Positions 26,265 to 36,746 of a DNA stretch of 64,000 nucleotides are shown here, piece by piece. The translations under genes were made by a program, and so were the position numbers. The notes below the pieces were generated by a model. That model had not been told where the DNA came from and did not search any database. It saw only the letters and a list, made by a program, of their open reading frames with translations. The stretch's first letter is position 1; each line of letters begins with the position of its first letter. Origin of the DNA: Clostridium lacusfryxellense (GTDB lineage: Bacteria; Bacillota; Clostridia; Clostridiales; Clostridiaceae); the NCBI RefSeq assembly GCF_018861735.1, contig NZ_JAHLEB010000022.1, positions 1-64,000 of the forward strand. Direction: 5' to 3'.

Positions 26265-26705
26265 TTATAATTTTCTAGAGTTTAATGCATTTTCAATGGA
26301 TTTTAGAATTACTTTGCTGCTATTTGTTGCACCTGTTATCATATCTACTTGCAAACTTTGTTCCTTTATTACCTCAGCTGTAACTGCTTCTCCTGGTTTT
26401 CCTTTATCCGTTTTATGTTTAACTAGGACTATATCTATAATTTTGCTATCCTTAACTGTAACTGAAACTGTTGCACCTACATAAACAACGTCACAAGAGC
26501 CTAGATATTTACCATCTGCAACTTTTGACAAATCTACACTACCAATTTTCATTTCACTAGTTACTTTTTTATACTTTTGTAAAGAAATCAAATATTTCCC
26601 TCCAAATATGGCAGCAGTTAAAATAACTACGCAAACTACACCTAAGATTATTTTTTTCCTGTTTGACATACCAATATCTCCTATATTTTTTTTTATATTC
26701 AACAT
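26265..26705 (-). CDS. FMN-binding domain protein, membrane-anchored
   Basis: 146 residues with one N-terminal membrane helix (IILGVVCVVILTAAIFGG). The outer domain ends in the flavinylation-type motif DMITGATNSSKV (about 119-130), in which a Thr receives FMN through a phosphoester bond made by ApbE. It is likely an extracellular electron-transfer protein. Two starts are possible: the ATG at 26705 with GAGGAG, or the ATG at 26669 with AGGAG. It follows the TetR gene by 13 bp and shares its promoter. Confidence 0.82.
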   Translation of the reverse strand: MLNIKKNIGDIGMSNRKKIILGVVCVVILTAAIFGGKYLISLQKYKKVTSEMKIGSVDLSKVADGKYLGSCDVVYVGATVSVTVKDSKIIDIVLVKHKTDKGKPGEAVTAEVIKEQSLQVDMITGATNSSKVILKSIENALNSRKL

Positions 26706-26718
26706 AATTAATTCTCCT

Positions 26719-27366
26719 CTACTTTTTTATAGCTCTTAATAAAAGTTCGAATCCATCATCCATTAATTCTTCAGTTCCTTTATTATGATAAGTTTTAATA
26801 TACTTTTCTTTTTTATTGATTAGTCCAATAAGACCTAACATAGTTGACCAAAGCATAATACAAACTAAATTAGAATCTGTACTAGCTAATATCTCACCCT
26901 TCTTTATTCCATTAATAATACAATTATTTAAGAGATTAAAGGAATACTCACCTGCAATATAACAGTCTTTTATTAATGAATGGCTATCATTAACCTGAAA
27001 ATCAAAATCTTTGTTTTCATAATCTGAAATTGCTTTAAAATACCCGGGGTAATCTCTACTGAAACTAACAAAAGTATGACCTAATTCTTTTATATTTTCA
27101 ATTTCAGTTTTATCAGTATTTTTGCTTATAGTTTTATCATATAAATCATTTAATGTTTTAAACCCTAATAACATAATTTCATAATATAATTCTTCTTTAC
27201 TTTTGAAATATGAATATATAGTTTTTTTAGTAAATCCAGCCGACTTTGCTATATCATCCATTGTTGAATTTTCAAAACCCTTCTCGAAAAAAACCCTTTC
27301 TGCTGCATTTATCATGTCATTTTTACGAACTAAATGTTCTTTTTCCTTACGTTGTGTAATACTCAT
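26719..27366 (-). CDS. TetR-family transcriptional regulator
   Basis: 215 residues. The HTH is typical: DMINAAERVFFEKGFENSTMDDIAKSAGFTKKTIYSYFKSKEELYYEI (about 16-63). The C-terminal ligand domain is not diagnostic. Its own promoter carries the palindrome TATACT-ATA-AGTATA over the -10, so it is probably autoregulated. The same operator occurs at 14180-14194 and, with one mismatch, at 25083-25097. It is the first gene of a two-gene unit with the FMN-binding protein. Confidence 0.88.
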   Translation of the reverse strand: MSITQRKEKEHLVRKNDMINAAERVFFEKGFENSTMDDIAKSAGFTKKTIYSYFKSKEELYYEIMLLGFKTLNDLYDKTISKNTDKTEIENIKELGHTFVSFSRDYPGYFKAISDYENKDFDFQVNDSHSLIKDCYIAGEYSFNLLNNCIINGIKKGEILASTDSNLVCIMLWSTMLGLIGLINKKEKYIKTYHNKGTEELMDDGFELLLRAIKK

Positions 27367-27412
27367 AGCAACTACTCCTCCACTTCACTAGATAAACCTT
27401 AAGTTTACTTTG

Positions 27413-27449
27413 TATACTATAAGTATATGCATTGTGTCTAAAATGTCAA
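27413..27449 (-). promoter_or_regulatory. TetR gene promoter with overlapping palindrome
   Basis: On the minus strand TTGACA (27444-27449), 16 bp, then TATACT (27422-27427). The -10 forms half of the perfect palindrome TATACT-ATA-AGTATA at 27413-27427. Operator overlap with -10 implies repression. Confidence 0.68.
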
Positions 27450-27452
27450 TAA

Positions 27453-27475
27453 TATAATAATAATAATAATAATAA
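27453..27475. repeat. Trinucleotide (TAA)n tract
   Basis: Seven or so AAT/TAA units lie between the TetR promoter and the PKS terminator. It is noncoding. Confidence 0.7.
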
Positions 27476-27508
27476 AGGGGAAGCCGCCACCATTACAACT
27501 TCCCTTTT
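27474..27508 (-). terminator. Terminator after the PKS gene
   Basis: Arms AAAGGGGAAG (27474-27483) and CTTCCCTTT (27499-27507) pair with one bulge. They lie just after the PKS stop at 27515. The minus-strand tail is T-rich. Moderate strength. Confidence 0.6.
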
Positions 27509-27514
27509 ATATAA

Positions 27515-30500
27515 CTAACTAAACATCTTTAAGTCATTTGCTAACTCATTACTACTTGATTTTCTTTCAACATCAGAAAGTGTATGATTTATATCTATTT
27601 TTAACATTTTCTTTTGACTCGTGTTATCCAAATCAGAGTTATCTAAAGTTACCTCTTCTTCAATAGACACTTTATAAGTTTCATTTTCAAAAGGGTAAGT
27701 AGGTAATGCAACTTTTTTCTCCATCTTCGAAAACAGTTTGTTCGGATTGTACCTGCTTCCAAGTGTATAAATCTTAGCTAATGCCGTGATAATAGATTCC
27801 ACTGGATTTTCATTAATATTCATCTCAACCAAGGTAAATGATTTATCATCGCACAATTCATTATTTTCGATTTGCTTAATGTTACCAGGGTAAATAACTA
27901 CACCGTGAATATCTAACTTTTCTTCAATAACTCCCGAAGGCGTAAGTATTGGACAATTTAGATAAACTGCATTTTTATTCTTATCAGTGCTAGTAAAATT
28001 CTCTGTAATGTTATTACTGATAATTTGCTCCATAGCTTTGTCTAGATTTATTAACCCAGCTAGGACTGCCGCAGCTGCGATACCTGTACCTTTTGTTATC
28101 ATTCCATAAATTCTTAAATCAAAATCACTTAAAAGAACACCGAGTGCATACTGAGTTGCAAAAGAGTTTATACGCTCAGCCTCTTCAACATTGTTGTTTT
28201 CAAAAGATTTGTATTTATCCATACATTCCTTGTATGCATCTCTAAAGGTAACATAACGCGAGCATAGGTCATGTTTATGATCTTCATCTATTTTTATATT
28301 ACCATCCAATAGAAGATACGCCTTCGTTTCACGATTAGGATTCGATCGTCCTTCAAAAGTTCCATTTATATTTTCACCGTTTCCAACTGAGGTAAGTACC
28401 TCTAATAAATGCTTCCTGGATCTTACTATTGCTGCTGTCTTAGTACTTAATTCTTTTTGTGAATTATTCATTGTAAAGCAAATTGAAGCTACACTTAAGC
28501 CTTGATTTTCTTCAACGTGATTCCTTAAATTAATAGCTATCTGTTTCACAATATCTTTATTTCTACCAGTTAACTGAAGTATATATGGAGGCTTTTCCTC
28601 CTCATATTCCATTTGGATAGGAGCTTCTTCCAAGACCACATGAACGTTGGTTCCTCCAAATCCAAAAGCATTTACCCCTGCTCTTAAAGGATTATCGCCA
28701 CTACCTTTCCACAACACTTTCTTACCACTTGCAACATAGAAAGGAGAATTTGCAAAATCTATGTTAGTGTTAGTGCTTGACTTATCATAGTTAATAGTAT
28801 GTGGTATAGTTTTATTCTTAAGTGCAAGAACTACTTTTATTAAACTTGTAATTCCAGATGCTGATAACATATGCCCAATAGACGATTTAACTGACCCAAT
28901 AGCACAAAATCCTTTTTCTGCTGTAAAAGAGCGGAAAGCATGAGTTAGTCCTTCAATTTCAATAGGGTCACCCAAGGGTGTTCCAGTACCATGAGTTTCC
29001 ACATAAGATATGGTCTCTGGATTTATATTTGAATCTTGATATGCCTTCCGTATTGCTTCTGCTTGTCCCATAGGTCTTGGAGCTGTTATACCCTGGGAAT
29101 GTCCATCATTATTAATTGCAGAACCTTTAATTACGGCCATTATGTTATCCTTATCACGAATCGCATCAGCCAGAGGCTTTAATAGTACAACACTTGCCCC
29201 TTCTGAGAGTACCATACCATTAGCTTTACTATCAAATGGGTAACAAATTCCTGTACTCGATAAGGCTGATATTCTGCTGAGTCCCACATAGGGAGTAGGA
29301 CTAAGATTCAAGTTTACGCCTCCAACTATGGCCATTTTACTATTACCTGATCTAATACTTTCACATGCTAAATGTAATGCAGATAGTGATGATGAACAAG
29401 CTGAATTAATTGTTAAACTTGGACCTGTAAGATCAAGACAATGACTTACCCTTGCTGCAACCTCATTTAAACTATTACCGGCTACTGCGTCAGGCACCAT
29501 CTTTGCTGGTTGTAAAACATTTAAAATGCTATTCATTATGCTATTTCTCTCTTCACTGCTTATATTATTAAACTTAGTATTAAACGATAAGTCTTTTTTT
29601 AGTTCCATATAAGTTCTGTAATTTGCAAAGTGCTCTGCATAGGTGCTTTGTTCACATCCTACAAAAACTCCAATCTCTTTTGATCTATATCTTCCTCCAT
29701 AACCAGCTTGTTGTAGTGCCTCCCATGCAATTTCAAGGAAAATCCTCTGCTGTGGATCAGTAACTTCAGCTTCACTTGGGGACATACCAAAGAATAATGG
29801 ATCAAAGTCATATGGCTTATCAATAAATCCGCCATGTTTTGTATATGATGTATGCGAAGAGTTTACATCGGTGCTAAAATAATCTTTTGATGACCATCTT
29901 CCAGTTGGAACTTCTGATATTACACATTTGCCAGTCTCGAGAATGTTCCAATATTCATTTAAAGTATTCGCTCCTGGTATTCTAACGCTTGCACCAATTA
30001 TTGCTATATCCTTTATCTTTTCATCTGAAAGATTATTTTTTTCTAGAATATCTATTTTTGATGCTGCTACTTCTTCAAAACCTGCTGAATAGATTTTCTC
30101 AATGTACTCTGCTAATGAATCCGGAGTCTGATATTCAAATATTAATGTAGGATATAATTCTATCCCAAGACAATTCCTTAGACTTTCCATAACTTTAACC
30201 GCTCCAAGTGAATTCAAACCTAAATCAACAAAATTCTGTCCTATATCTAGGGTTTCCATATCTACTTCGAGTTCCTTAGCAATAACTCCATAAACAGTAT
30301 CTTTAATATTTTTCACTTTCTCAAAATCTATTGTATTAACTTTGAGTACATTACCTTCAATTGTATTAACTTTAATATGTGAGTATTTATTCTCTTTTGC
30401 AATTTCAATCTTGTCAATAATGTGTATCACCCGCGTGCTTTCATTTGATAGTGCAATCATTAGAGCTTCCACAGCTTTTTCTTTTGGAAGAGGATTTAAC

Positions 30501-33500
30501 CCTTGAGCTTTAATAGCATTTAATGCAATGTCGCCAAGCCCCGATCCCATTCCGGTTTTAGACCATAAGGAATAATTTAATGTTAAAGTTCTTCCAGGAG
30601 CATTTTGGGATTCCCTATAAAAGCCGTATGCTGGCATAAATGAATTTGCCGCAGCATAATCACCAAGACCCGCTGACCAAGCCTTACGCGTGCAAGACAC
30701 TGATGATAACATAACAAAGAACTTAAGTGGCTCTTTTCTTGTAACAAAATCGGTTATTACCGTTCCCTGCACTTTAGGTTGTAACACTTTATTTATAGTA
30801 TCCATTTCTTTTTCTATAAGTTTAAAGGTTACAGAATCCCATGTACCCGCTGCATGAATAACTCCATGAATTTGTCCATAAACATCATTTACTCTTATTA
30901 TAAGAGCTTCCATGTCATCCATATTTGTAACATCTACAGCTTCATAAGTAACAGTTGCTCCAATTTCTTCAAGCTTTAAAATCAAATTTATCTTTTTCGT
31001 GAATTTACTATTATTAGATACTTCTTTGTCCCACTCATCTCTGAGTGGTAACATTTCGCGTCCGGTTAAAACTAGATTGATTTTTGCTTTTTTTGCAAAT
31101 GCTTTTGCAATTTCCCCACCAACAGGACTAACTCCCCCTGTAATCAAGTAAGTTTCACCATCGTTAAATTCAATATTTGATAATTTATCTAATTGCTTTA
31201 TGCTTATCAAATCTCTAATATACCGAGCTCCATCTCTAATAACTACTATTCCTTCATTATTTAATTCACATGTCATCTCATTAAATAATGCTAACGCAAG
31301 TTCTTTACTCGATTTATACTCTTTTTTATCTATATCTATGCAATATGAATTTATAGAAGTATTTTCCTCGTCTATTGCAAGTGCTAAAGTTACAGCAACT
31401 GATTGATGAGGATTAAGCATTTTATAATTTTCACTTACTGGTATACCACCGTTTGTAACCAGTAATAATTTAATATCGCTAGCCTCAAGTTTTGCTAATT
31501 CCTTACCAATGTTTAATACGCTATAAATATCTTCTTGCATTACCATATCATCAAATACAAATTCTTTATTGAAGTTCAACCTCTTTAAATTCCAAAGATG
31601 TATTACTGCAGCTATAGATCCAGGTATATCTTTAAAAAGCTTAATATAGTCACTTTCTAGAAGTGGATTAATTGTAAAGTTTCTATTAGAGTCATAACTA
31701 TATTCAACTCCCGAATTAACAACATAGATTCTGTTTTCCTGCGAATCAATTATTGATGTTAATTCTTCGCTAAAGCCGTTTCCATCATCAAATACTATTA
31801 TATTTCCTAAAGGAAATGAGTTAGTAGGCTTTGCAGTTTCTAATGTCCAGTTCCAATTATAAAACCAATTTTTTGGAACTTTAGCACTTTCTGTTCCGAA
31901 ATCGGGTTTATATGTCTTCCTTTGGAATGGATATAATGGTAATTGAACTTTATCATAACCAATACCAGTTTCCAATTTTTCAAAGTTTATGTTAACTCCT
32001 AAAGAAAATAATGTTCCTAGGGCTCCTAAACATGTACCAAAAGCATCTTTCTTTCGATCCGAAGATAACAAAATAGTTTTATTATTGCTAGTTTGTATAC
32101 CTCTTGCCATTCCTGCGAGAACACTACCAGGACCACATTCAATTAAAACATCTACTAAGTTATCTGATAAAAATTTTATACTTTGCTCGAACTTTACAGA
32201 TGCAAGAATATGTTTAATCCAGTAATCTACGTCAAAAGGTTTATCCATTATTTCTCCTGTTATATTTGACACTATAGGTATTTGAGGAGAATTAAACGTT
32301 ATCGTCTCAAGCACTTTCCTAAAATCATCTAAAATTGGATTCATAAGTGGTGTATGAAAAGCTTGAGAAACATCTAGTATTTTAAATCCTATTTCTTTAC
32401 TAAATAACAATTCACAAAATTTGTCTATTGAATTAAGTTCTCCTGATATTACTTGATGTGTCCCATTGTAAGCAGCGATCCAAACATCACCATCAAAATC
32501 TTTAAGTAATTGTTCAATAATGACACCTGTTGTAAATACTGCACACATACCACCAGATGATTTTAACTCATCCATAAGTTTTCCTCTAGCAGTTACTATT
32601 TTTGCAGCGTCATGTAGACTCACTACACCTGAAAGACACGCGGCTGACCATTCACCAACACTATGACCAATCATATATGCGGGTCTTACTCCTAGATCCA
32701 TAAAAAGCTTTCCAAATGCATAGTCAATAGCAAAAATTACAGGTTGTGTAATATTTGTCTGAGCAAGAATGTCTTTATCTGCTTTATCACTATAAATTAA
32801 ATCAGTTAGCTTTTCGTTAAGATAAGGGTAAAATTCATTAGAACACTCTTGGATATAACTTCTAAATATAGGTAAGTTCTCATATAAATCTCTTGCCATT
32901 CCAACATACTGTGCACCTTGCCCAGTAAACATCAATGCAATACAACGCGCCTTATCATTAGTATTATCTAAATTCACATCTTGTAGTTTATTTAACAAAT
33001 CATCGCAAGACTCTGCAACCATACTAACGCGGTATTTGAACAAACTTCTTGATTGATTTTCAGCGTAGCATATATCTCCTAGGTTCTTTTCATTATTAAT
33101 TTTAAGATACTGGACTAAATTAACTATTTTTTGTTCTAATGACTTTTTTGTATTTGCAGAAAGACATAAAACATTATTAGGTCTTTCAAATTTATTTTCA
33201 ACCTTTGTTTTAACTAACTCCTTTGCCTCTTCAACAATCATATGACAATTAGTACCACCAAAGCCAAAGGAATTAATTGACGCTCTTCTAGAAACTCCCT
33301 GTGCTACATCCCATTTCTTTGCATCCAAAATAGTATAAAAAGGAGTTTTATCAAATTTAATGGATGGATTAAGTTCACTTAGATTCACATTAGGAGGCAT
33401 AATTTTATTGTTTAAGGCAAGTACCACCTTAATAAAACTAGCTATACCTGCACTATTTAAAAGATGTCCGATATTTGCTTTAACTGAACCTATGGCTATA

Positions 33501-36500
33501 GAATTAGCTTTAGGATTCCATCTTTTAAAAGCACTGTCTAGAGCTCTAACTTCACTTGGATCCCCAATTTTTGTACCAGTACCATGAGCTTCTACATATT
33601 GTATATCCTTAGGATCAAATCCATTATCTACATACAAAGATTCGATTACTTCGCGCTGACCATCAGGATTAGGTGCCATAACTCCTATAGAATGTCCATC
33701 ATTATTTATTGCACTTGCTTTAATAACAGCAAGAACTTTATCATTATCAGCTATTGCTTTTTTAAGAGGTTTTAGAAGTACTAAACCTGCACCTTCGCCA
33801 GGAACAAGACCATCAGCCTTAGCGTCAAAAACTCTTGATACCCCGCTTGTTGATAAAGCGCCAGCATTACTAAGGTAAATATATGGGGTGGGCGTAAGCA
33901 AAAGGTTGATTCCTCCAGCTATCGCAAGCTCACATTCGCCTCGCCTTAGAGATTCACATGCCATATGAATAGTTACTATAGAAGATGAGCAAGCTGTATC
34001 AACCACTATACTAGGTCCTTTTAAATTTAGTTCTTGAGAAGTTCTAGCTGCAATCATATTCAAAATATTATCTACAAGTAGATTAGGGTGAAAATCAGTT
34101 ACACCAAATTTATTCTTCCATTCTTTAAGTATGGACTCTTGTTGCTCATTAGTAAGTGAAGTAATACTATCAAAGTTCTTTAAATTTAACATTTTTAAAG
34201 TATTTAAGTGATATTCGTAGTATGCATTTGTACTAGCACCAATAAATAGAGCTAAACTCTTCCCACTTATTTTTTGCTTAGAATATCCTGCTCTCTCGAG
34301 TATTTCAAATGCTAATTCCAAGATAATCCGTTGTTGAGGATCCATAACAGCCGCTTCCTCGTCAGATATATTAAAAAAATGTGCATCAAATTCAAAAGGA
34401 TTATCTAGAAATGCACCAGTACGACAATTGGTTTTTGTAGGGTCAACATCAGGACTGTAGTATTGATTTATATCCCATCTATCTTCTGGTATTTCACTAA
34501 TACTGCACTTGCCTTTTACTATATTATCCCAAAATTCTTCTGGACTGGATGCATCAGGGAAACGACAAGACATTTCTATTACTGCTATATCCTCATCCTG
34601 GTCCATTAAATCATGATATGGTTTTGTTATATTATTTTCTAAGATATTTACATTATTCAAGTTTCTAATATATTCATCCATATCATTTATAGTTTTACAA
34701 TTAATAAGTAGTTCATGGCTTAAAGTTACTTCTAACTCATCTTCCAGCATTCCTAAAACTTGAACTGCTTTTATTGATGTTCCCCCCAGTGTTAAAAAAG
34801 GTTGATTATATCCTATATTTACTGCTGGTTTATCTAATATTTCACTCCAGATCTCACGTATTTTATCTGCATTAACACTTTTTATTAAAGGTTTATACGT
34901 TTCATCTTCCTGAGCCTTTTCCTCTATATTAAATAATAATTCGTCATTCGTAAATGTATCATCCTCATACTCATTATTCAGAAATGACTTTACAAGCATA
35001 AAACGTTGAACTTTACCACTTGTAGTCTTAGGAATAATTTTAGTTAAAATAACATACTCAATAACAATTCCAAAAGCTTCGTTTATTTTCTTAAGTATGT
35101 TTGAGTAAAAGTTTATAAAATTATCCTTATTAACGCGAAGTGCAGAGAATATAGCAATCTTTTCTCGTCCTTCCTTTTCATCATGCCATCCACATACCAC
35201 AACTTTTCCAGGCTCTACCCCATCAATTTCTTCTAGTTTAGATTCGATATCATGTGCAAAGAAATTTTGTCCATTCACAAAAATTATATCCTTAATACGA
35301 CCTGTTACACATAATTTCTTATCAATCATAAAACCAATATCTCCAGTTTTTAACCAACCGTCTTGAAAGAATTTAAGGGTTGCCTCTGGGTTATTAATAT
35401 AACCAGAAGTAACATTGTCACCTTTTATTTGTATTTCTCCTAAATTTTTCTCTTTTACTACTTTACCTTTTTTATCTACTATACGAACTTCCATCCCAGG
35501 AACAGGATATCCCTCATTAGCCACTTGATAAGAATCAATATCGAGCTCATCAATTTCCTCTGCTATTGAATTGTTTATAAGACTATTTCTGCTAATACAA
35601 TGACTTTCAGGAATAGATCTAGCAATTGGAAAAGTAACTGCTAAACATGCCTCTGCCATTCCATACACCAAATACATACTTGTCTCATGTAAATTACATA
35701 CAGCTAATTTTTCCATAAATTCTTTAACTAGTGGTACAGAAATAGGTTCCGCTCCATTAAAAATCAATTTCAAAGAGCTTAGATCCCAAGCTTTAAGATG
35801 TTTATCTGTTAACTTTTTAAGAAGTAATCTATATCCAAAATTAGGACTAGAAGTTAAAGTAATTTTATGCTCTGAAATTAAATCAAACCATCTGGTTGGC
35901 CTTTTTACAAAACTTACTGGATGCATATTTATCTGATACATACCTAAAGCAATTAATGTTAAATGACAACCAATTAGACCCATGTCATGATAGTAAGGCA
36001 TCCATGAAAGAAACCTATCCTCTGTAGTGAAATCAGCGGCTACAATGATTGCTTCTATATTAGTCAATAAGTTTTTATGTGTTAAAATAACTCCTTTAGG
36101 CGTATTAGTACTCCCTGAGCTGAACTGTATCAAAGCTGGCGTGTCAGAGGAGGACATATTGATTGTTCCTTTAATCGAACTTTGTCTTAAAGTTGCGACA
36201 TCGAGTATTGACATACTTGCACAGTCTAAATATACATTGTTGTTTTTCATACCATTAATCATAGCTACGTCACTTATTATTTGTGGTTTTTCTAGTATAT
36301 TCCATACATTTATAATCTTTTCTAGGGAAGCACTTTTACCCTTAAATGATGAGGGAGGTGTAATTGGTACAGGTATAATTCCTCCAATTATGCAAGCCCA
36401 AAAGCTAACAGCAAAATCAATGTTATTTTCAAAGGACAGAATTGCATAATCATCTTGTTTTAACCCATTTTCTTGAAGTTTTCCTAAACAGTATATAGAT

Positions 36501-36703
36501 TTTTCTAATAACTGTTCATATGTAATAAAGATTTCATCATTATTTTGGATAAACATTATGCCCTTATCTTTTTGATTTGTTGCGGCCTCTATTAGTAAGT
36601 TACCAATGTTCATTTTGTCGCAATACACGCCCGTAATAGGTTTTCCACTGGAAATTGACATTTTCATATCCTTATTAGCTTTATTTACTTTCTTATTATT
36701 CAT
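27515..36703 (-). CDS. Modular polyketide synthase with fatty-acyl-AMP ligase loading
   Basis: 3062 residues. Approximate domain order: fatty-acyl-AMP-ligase-like AMP-binding domain (30-590; FSSGSTNTPKG, SWMPYYHDMGLIG), carrier (600-680; GGTSIKA), KS1 (690-1160; DTACSSS near 903, HGTGT, NIGH), AT1 (1240-1560; GHSVGEWSA near 1349, QAFH malonyl-type), KR (1850-2060; TGGVSPVGG, YAAAN), carrier (2115-2190; GLNSLGA), KS2 (2215-2690; NSACSSS near 2434, HGTGT, SIGH) and a degenerate AT (2700-3000) that lost GHSxGE but keeps the LPTYPFENETY linker. It should load a free fatty acid and extend it with malonyl units. No DH, ER or TE is present. Third gene of the unit, after the NRPS and MFS genes; it starts with AAGGAG. 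Confidence 0.93.
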   Translation of the reverse strand: MNNKKVNKANKDMKMSISSGKPITGVYCDKMNIGNLLIEAATNQKDKGIMFIQNNDEIFITYEQLLEKSIYCLGKLQENGLKQDDYAILSFENNIDFAVSFWACIIGGIIPVPITPPSSFKGKSASLEKIINVWNILEKPQIISDVAMINGMKNNNVYLDCASMSILDVATLRQSSIKGTINMSSSDTPALIQFSSGSTNTPKGVILTHKNLLTNIEAIIVAADFTTEDRFLSWMPYYHDMGLIGCHLTLIALGMYQINMHPVSFVKRPTRWFDLISEHKITLTSSPNFGYRLLLKKLTDKHLKAWDLSSLKLIFNGAEPISVPLVKEFMEKLAVCNLHETSMYLVYGMAEACLAVTFPIARSIPESHCISRNSLINNSIAEEIDELDIDSYQVANEGYPVPGMEVRIVDKKGKVVKEKNLGEIQIKGDNVTSGYINNPEATLKFFQDGWLKTGDIGFMIDKKLCVTGRIKDIIFVNGQNFFAHDIESKLEEIDGVEPGKVVVCGWHDEKEGREKIAIFSALRVNKDNFINFYSNILKKINEAFGIVIEYVILTKIIPKTTSGKVQRFMLVKSFLNNEYEDDTFTNDELLFNIEEKAQEDETYKPLIKSVNADKIREIWSEILDKPAVNIGYNQPFLTLGGTSIKAVQVLGMLEDELEVTLSHELLINCKTINDMDEYIRNLNNVNILENNITKPYHDLMDQDEDIAVIEMSCRFPDASSPEEFWDNIVKGKCSISEIPEDRWDINQYYSPDVDPTKTNCRTGAFLDNPFEFDAHFFNISDEEAAVMDPQQRIILELAFEILERAGYSKQKISGKSLALFIGASTNAYYEYHLNTLKMLNLKNFDSITSLTNEQQESILKEWKNKFGVTDFHPNLLVDNILNMIAARTSQELNLKGPSIVVDTACSSSIVTIHMACESLRRGECELAIAGGINLLLTPTPYIYLSNAGALSTSGVSRVFDAKADGLVPGEGAGLVLLKPLKKAIADNDKVLAVIKASAINNDGHSIGVMAPNPDGQREVIESLYVDNGFDPKDIQYVEAHGTGTKIGDPSEVRALDSAFKRWNPKANSIAIGSVKANIGHLLNSAGIASFIKVVLALNNKIMPPNVNLSELNPSIKFDKTPFYTILDAKKWDVAQGVSRRASINSFGFGGTNCHMIVEEAKELVKTKVENKFERPNNVLCLSANTKKSLEQKIVNLVQYLKINNEKNLGDICYAENQSRSLFKYRVSMVAESCDDLLNKLQDVNLDNTNDKARCIALMFTGQGAQYVGMARDLYENLPIFRSYIQECSNEFYPYLNEKLTDLIYSDKADKDILAQTNITQPVIFAIDYAFGKLFMDLGVRPAYMIGHSVGEWSAACLSGVVSLHDAAKIVTARGKLMDELKSSGGMCAVFTTGVIIEQLLKDFDGDVWIAAYNGTHQVISGELNSIDKFCELLFSKEIGFKILDVSQAFHTPLMNPILDDFRKVLETITFNSPQIPIVSNITGEIMDKPFDVDYWIKHILASVKFEQSIKFLSDNLVDVLIECGPGSVLAGMARGIQTSNNKTILLSSDRKKDAFGTCLGALGTLFSLGVNINFEKLETGIGYDKVQLPLYPFQRKTYKPDFGTESAKVPKNWFYNWNWTLETAKPTNSFPLGNIIVFDDGNGFSEELTSIIDSQENRIYVVNSGVEYSYDSNRNFTINPLLESDYIKLFKDIPGSIAAVIHLWNLKRLNFNKEFVFDDMVMQEDIYSVLNIGKELAKLEASDIKLLLVTNGGIPVSENYKMLNPHQSVAVTLALAIDEENTSINSYCIDIDKKEYKSSKELALALFNEMTCELNNEGIVVIRDGARYIRDLISIKQLDKLSNIEFNDGETYLITGGVSPVGGEIAKAFAKKAKINLVLTGREMLPLRDEWDKEVSNNSKFTKKINLILKLEEIGATVTYEAVDVTNMDDMEALIIRVNDVYGQIHGVIHAAGTWDSVTFKLIEKEMDTINKVLQPKVQGTVITDFVTRKEPLKFFVMLSSVSCTRKAWSAGLGDYAAANSFMPAYGFYRESQNAPGRTLTLNYSLWSKTGMGSGLGDIALNAIKAQGLNPLPKEKAVEALMIALSNESTRVIHIIDKIEIAKENKYSHIKVNTIEGNVLKVNTIDFEKVKNIKDTVYGVIAKELEVDMETLDIGQNFVDLGLNSLGAVKVMESLRNCLGIELYPTLIFEYQTPDSLAEYIEKIYSAGFEEVAASKIDILEKNNLSDEKIKDIAIIGASVRIPGANTLNEYWNILETGKCVISEVPTGRWSSKDYFSTDVNSSHTSYTKHGGFIDKPYDFDPLFFGMSPSEAEVTDPQQRIFLEIAWEALQQAGYGGRYRSKEIGVFVGCEQSTYAEHFANYRTYMELKKDLSFNTKFNNISSEERNSIMNSILNVLQPAKMVPDAVAGNSLNEVAARVSHCLDLTGPSLTINSACSSSLSALHLACESIRSGNSKMAIVGGVNLNLSPTPYVGLSRISALSSTGICYPFDSKANGMVLSEGASVVLLKPLADAIRDKDNIMAVIKGSAINNDGHSQGITAPRPMGQAEAIRKAYQDSNINPETISYVETHGTGTPLGDPIEIEGLTHAFRSFTAEKGFCAIGSVKSSIGHMLSASGITSLIKVVLALKNKTIPHTINYDKSSTNTNIDFANSPFYVASGKKVLWKGSGDNPLRAGVNAFGFGGTNVHVVLEEAPIQMEYEEEKPPYILQLTGRNKDIVKQIAINLRNHVEENQGLSVASICFTMNNSQKELSTKTAAIVRSRKHLLEVLTSVGNGENINGTFEGRSNPNRETKAYLLLDGNIKIDEDHKHDLCSRYVTFRDAYKECMDKYKSFENNNVEEAERINSFATQYALGVLLSDFDLRIYGMITKGTGIAAAAVLAGLINLDKAMEQIISNNITENFTSTDKNKNAVYLNCPILTPSGVIEEKLDIHGVVIYPGNIKQIENNELCDDKSFTLVEMNINENPVESIITALAKIYTLGSRYNPNKLFSKMEKKVALPTYPFENETYKVSIEEEVTLDNSDLDNTSQKKMLKIDINHTLSDVERKSSSNELANDLKMFS

Positions 36704-36746
36704 TTGCGCATCTCCTTAATAATAGTTTTTCAGTCCACAATAATAT

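Noticed and set aside
27450-27475. AAT repeat as a CRISPR or satellite array
   Set aside because: It is a simple trinucleotide tract without spacers. No CRISPR-like repeat was seen in the window.
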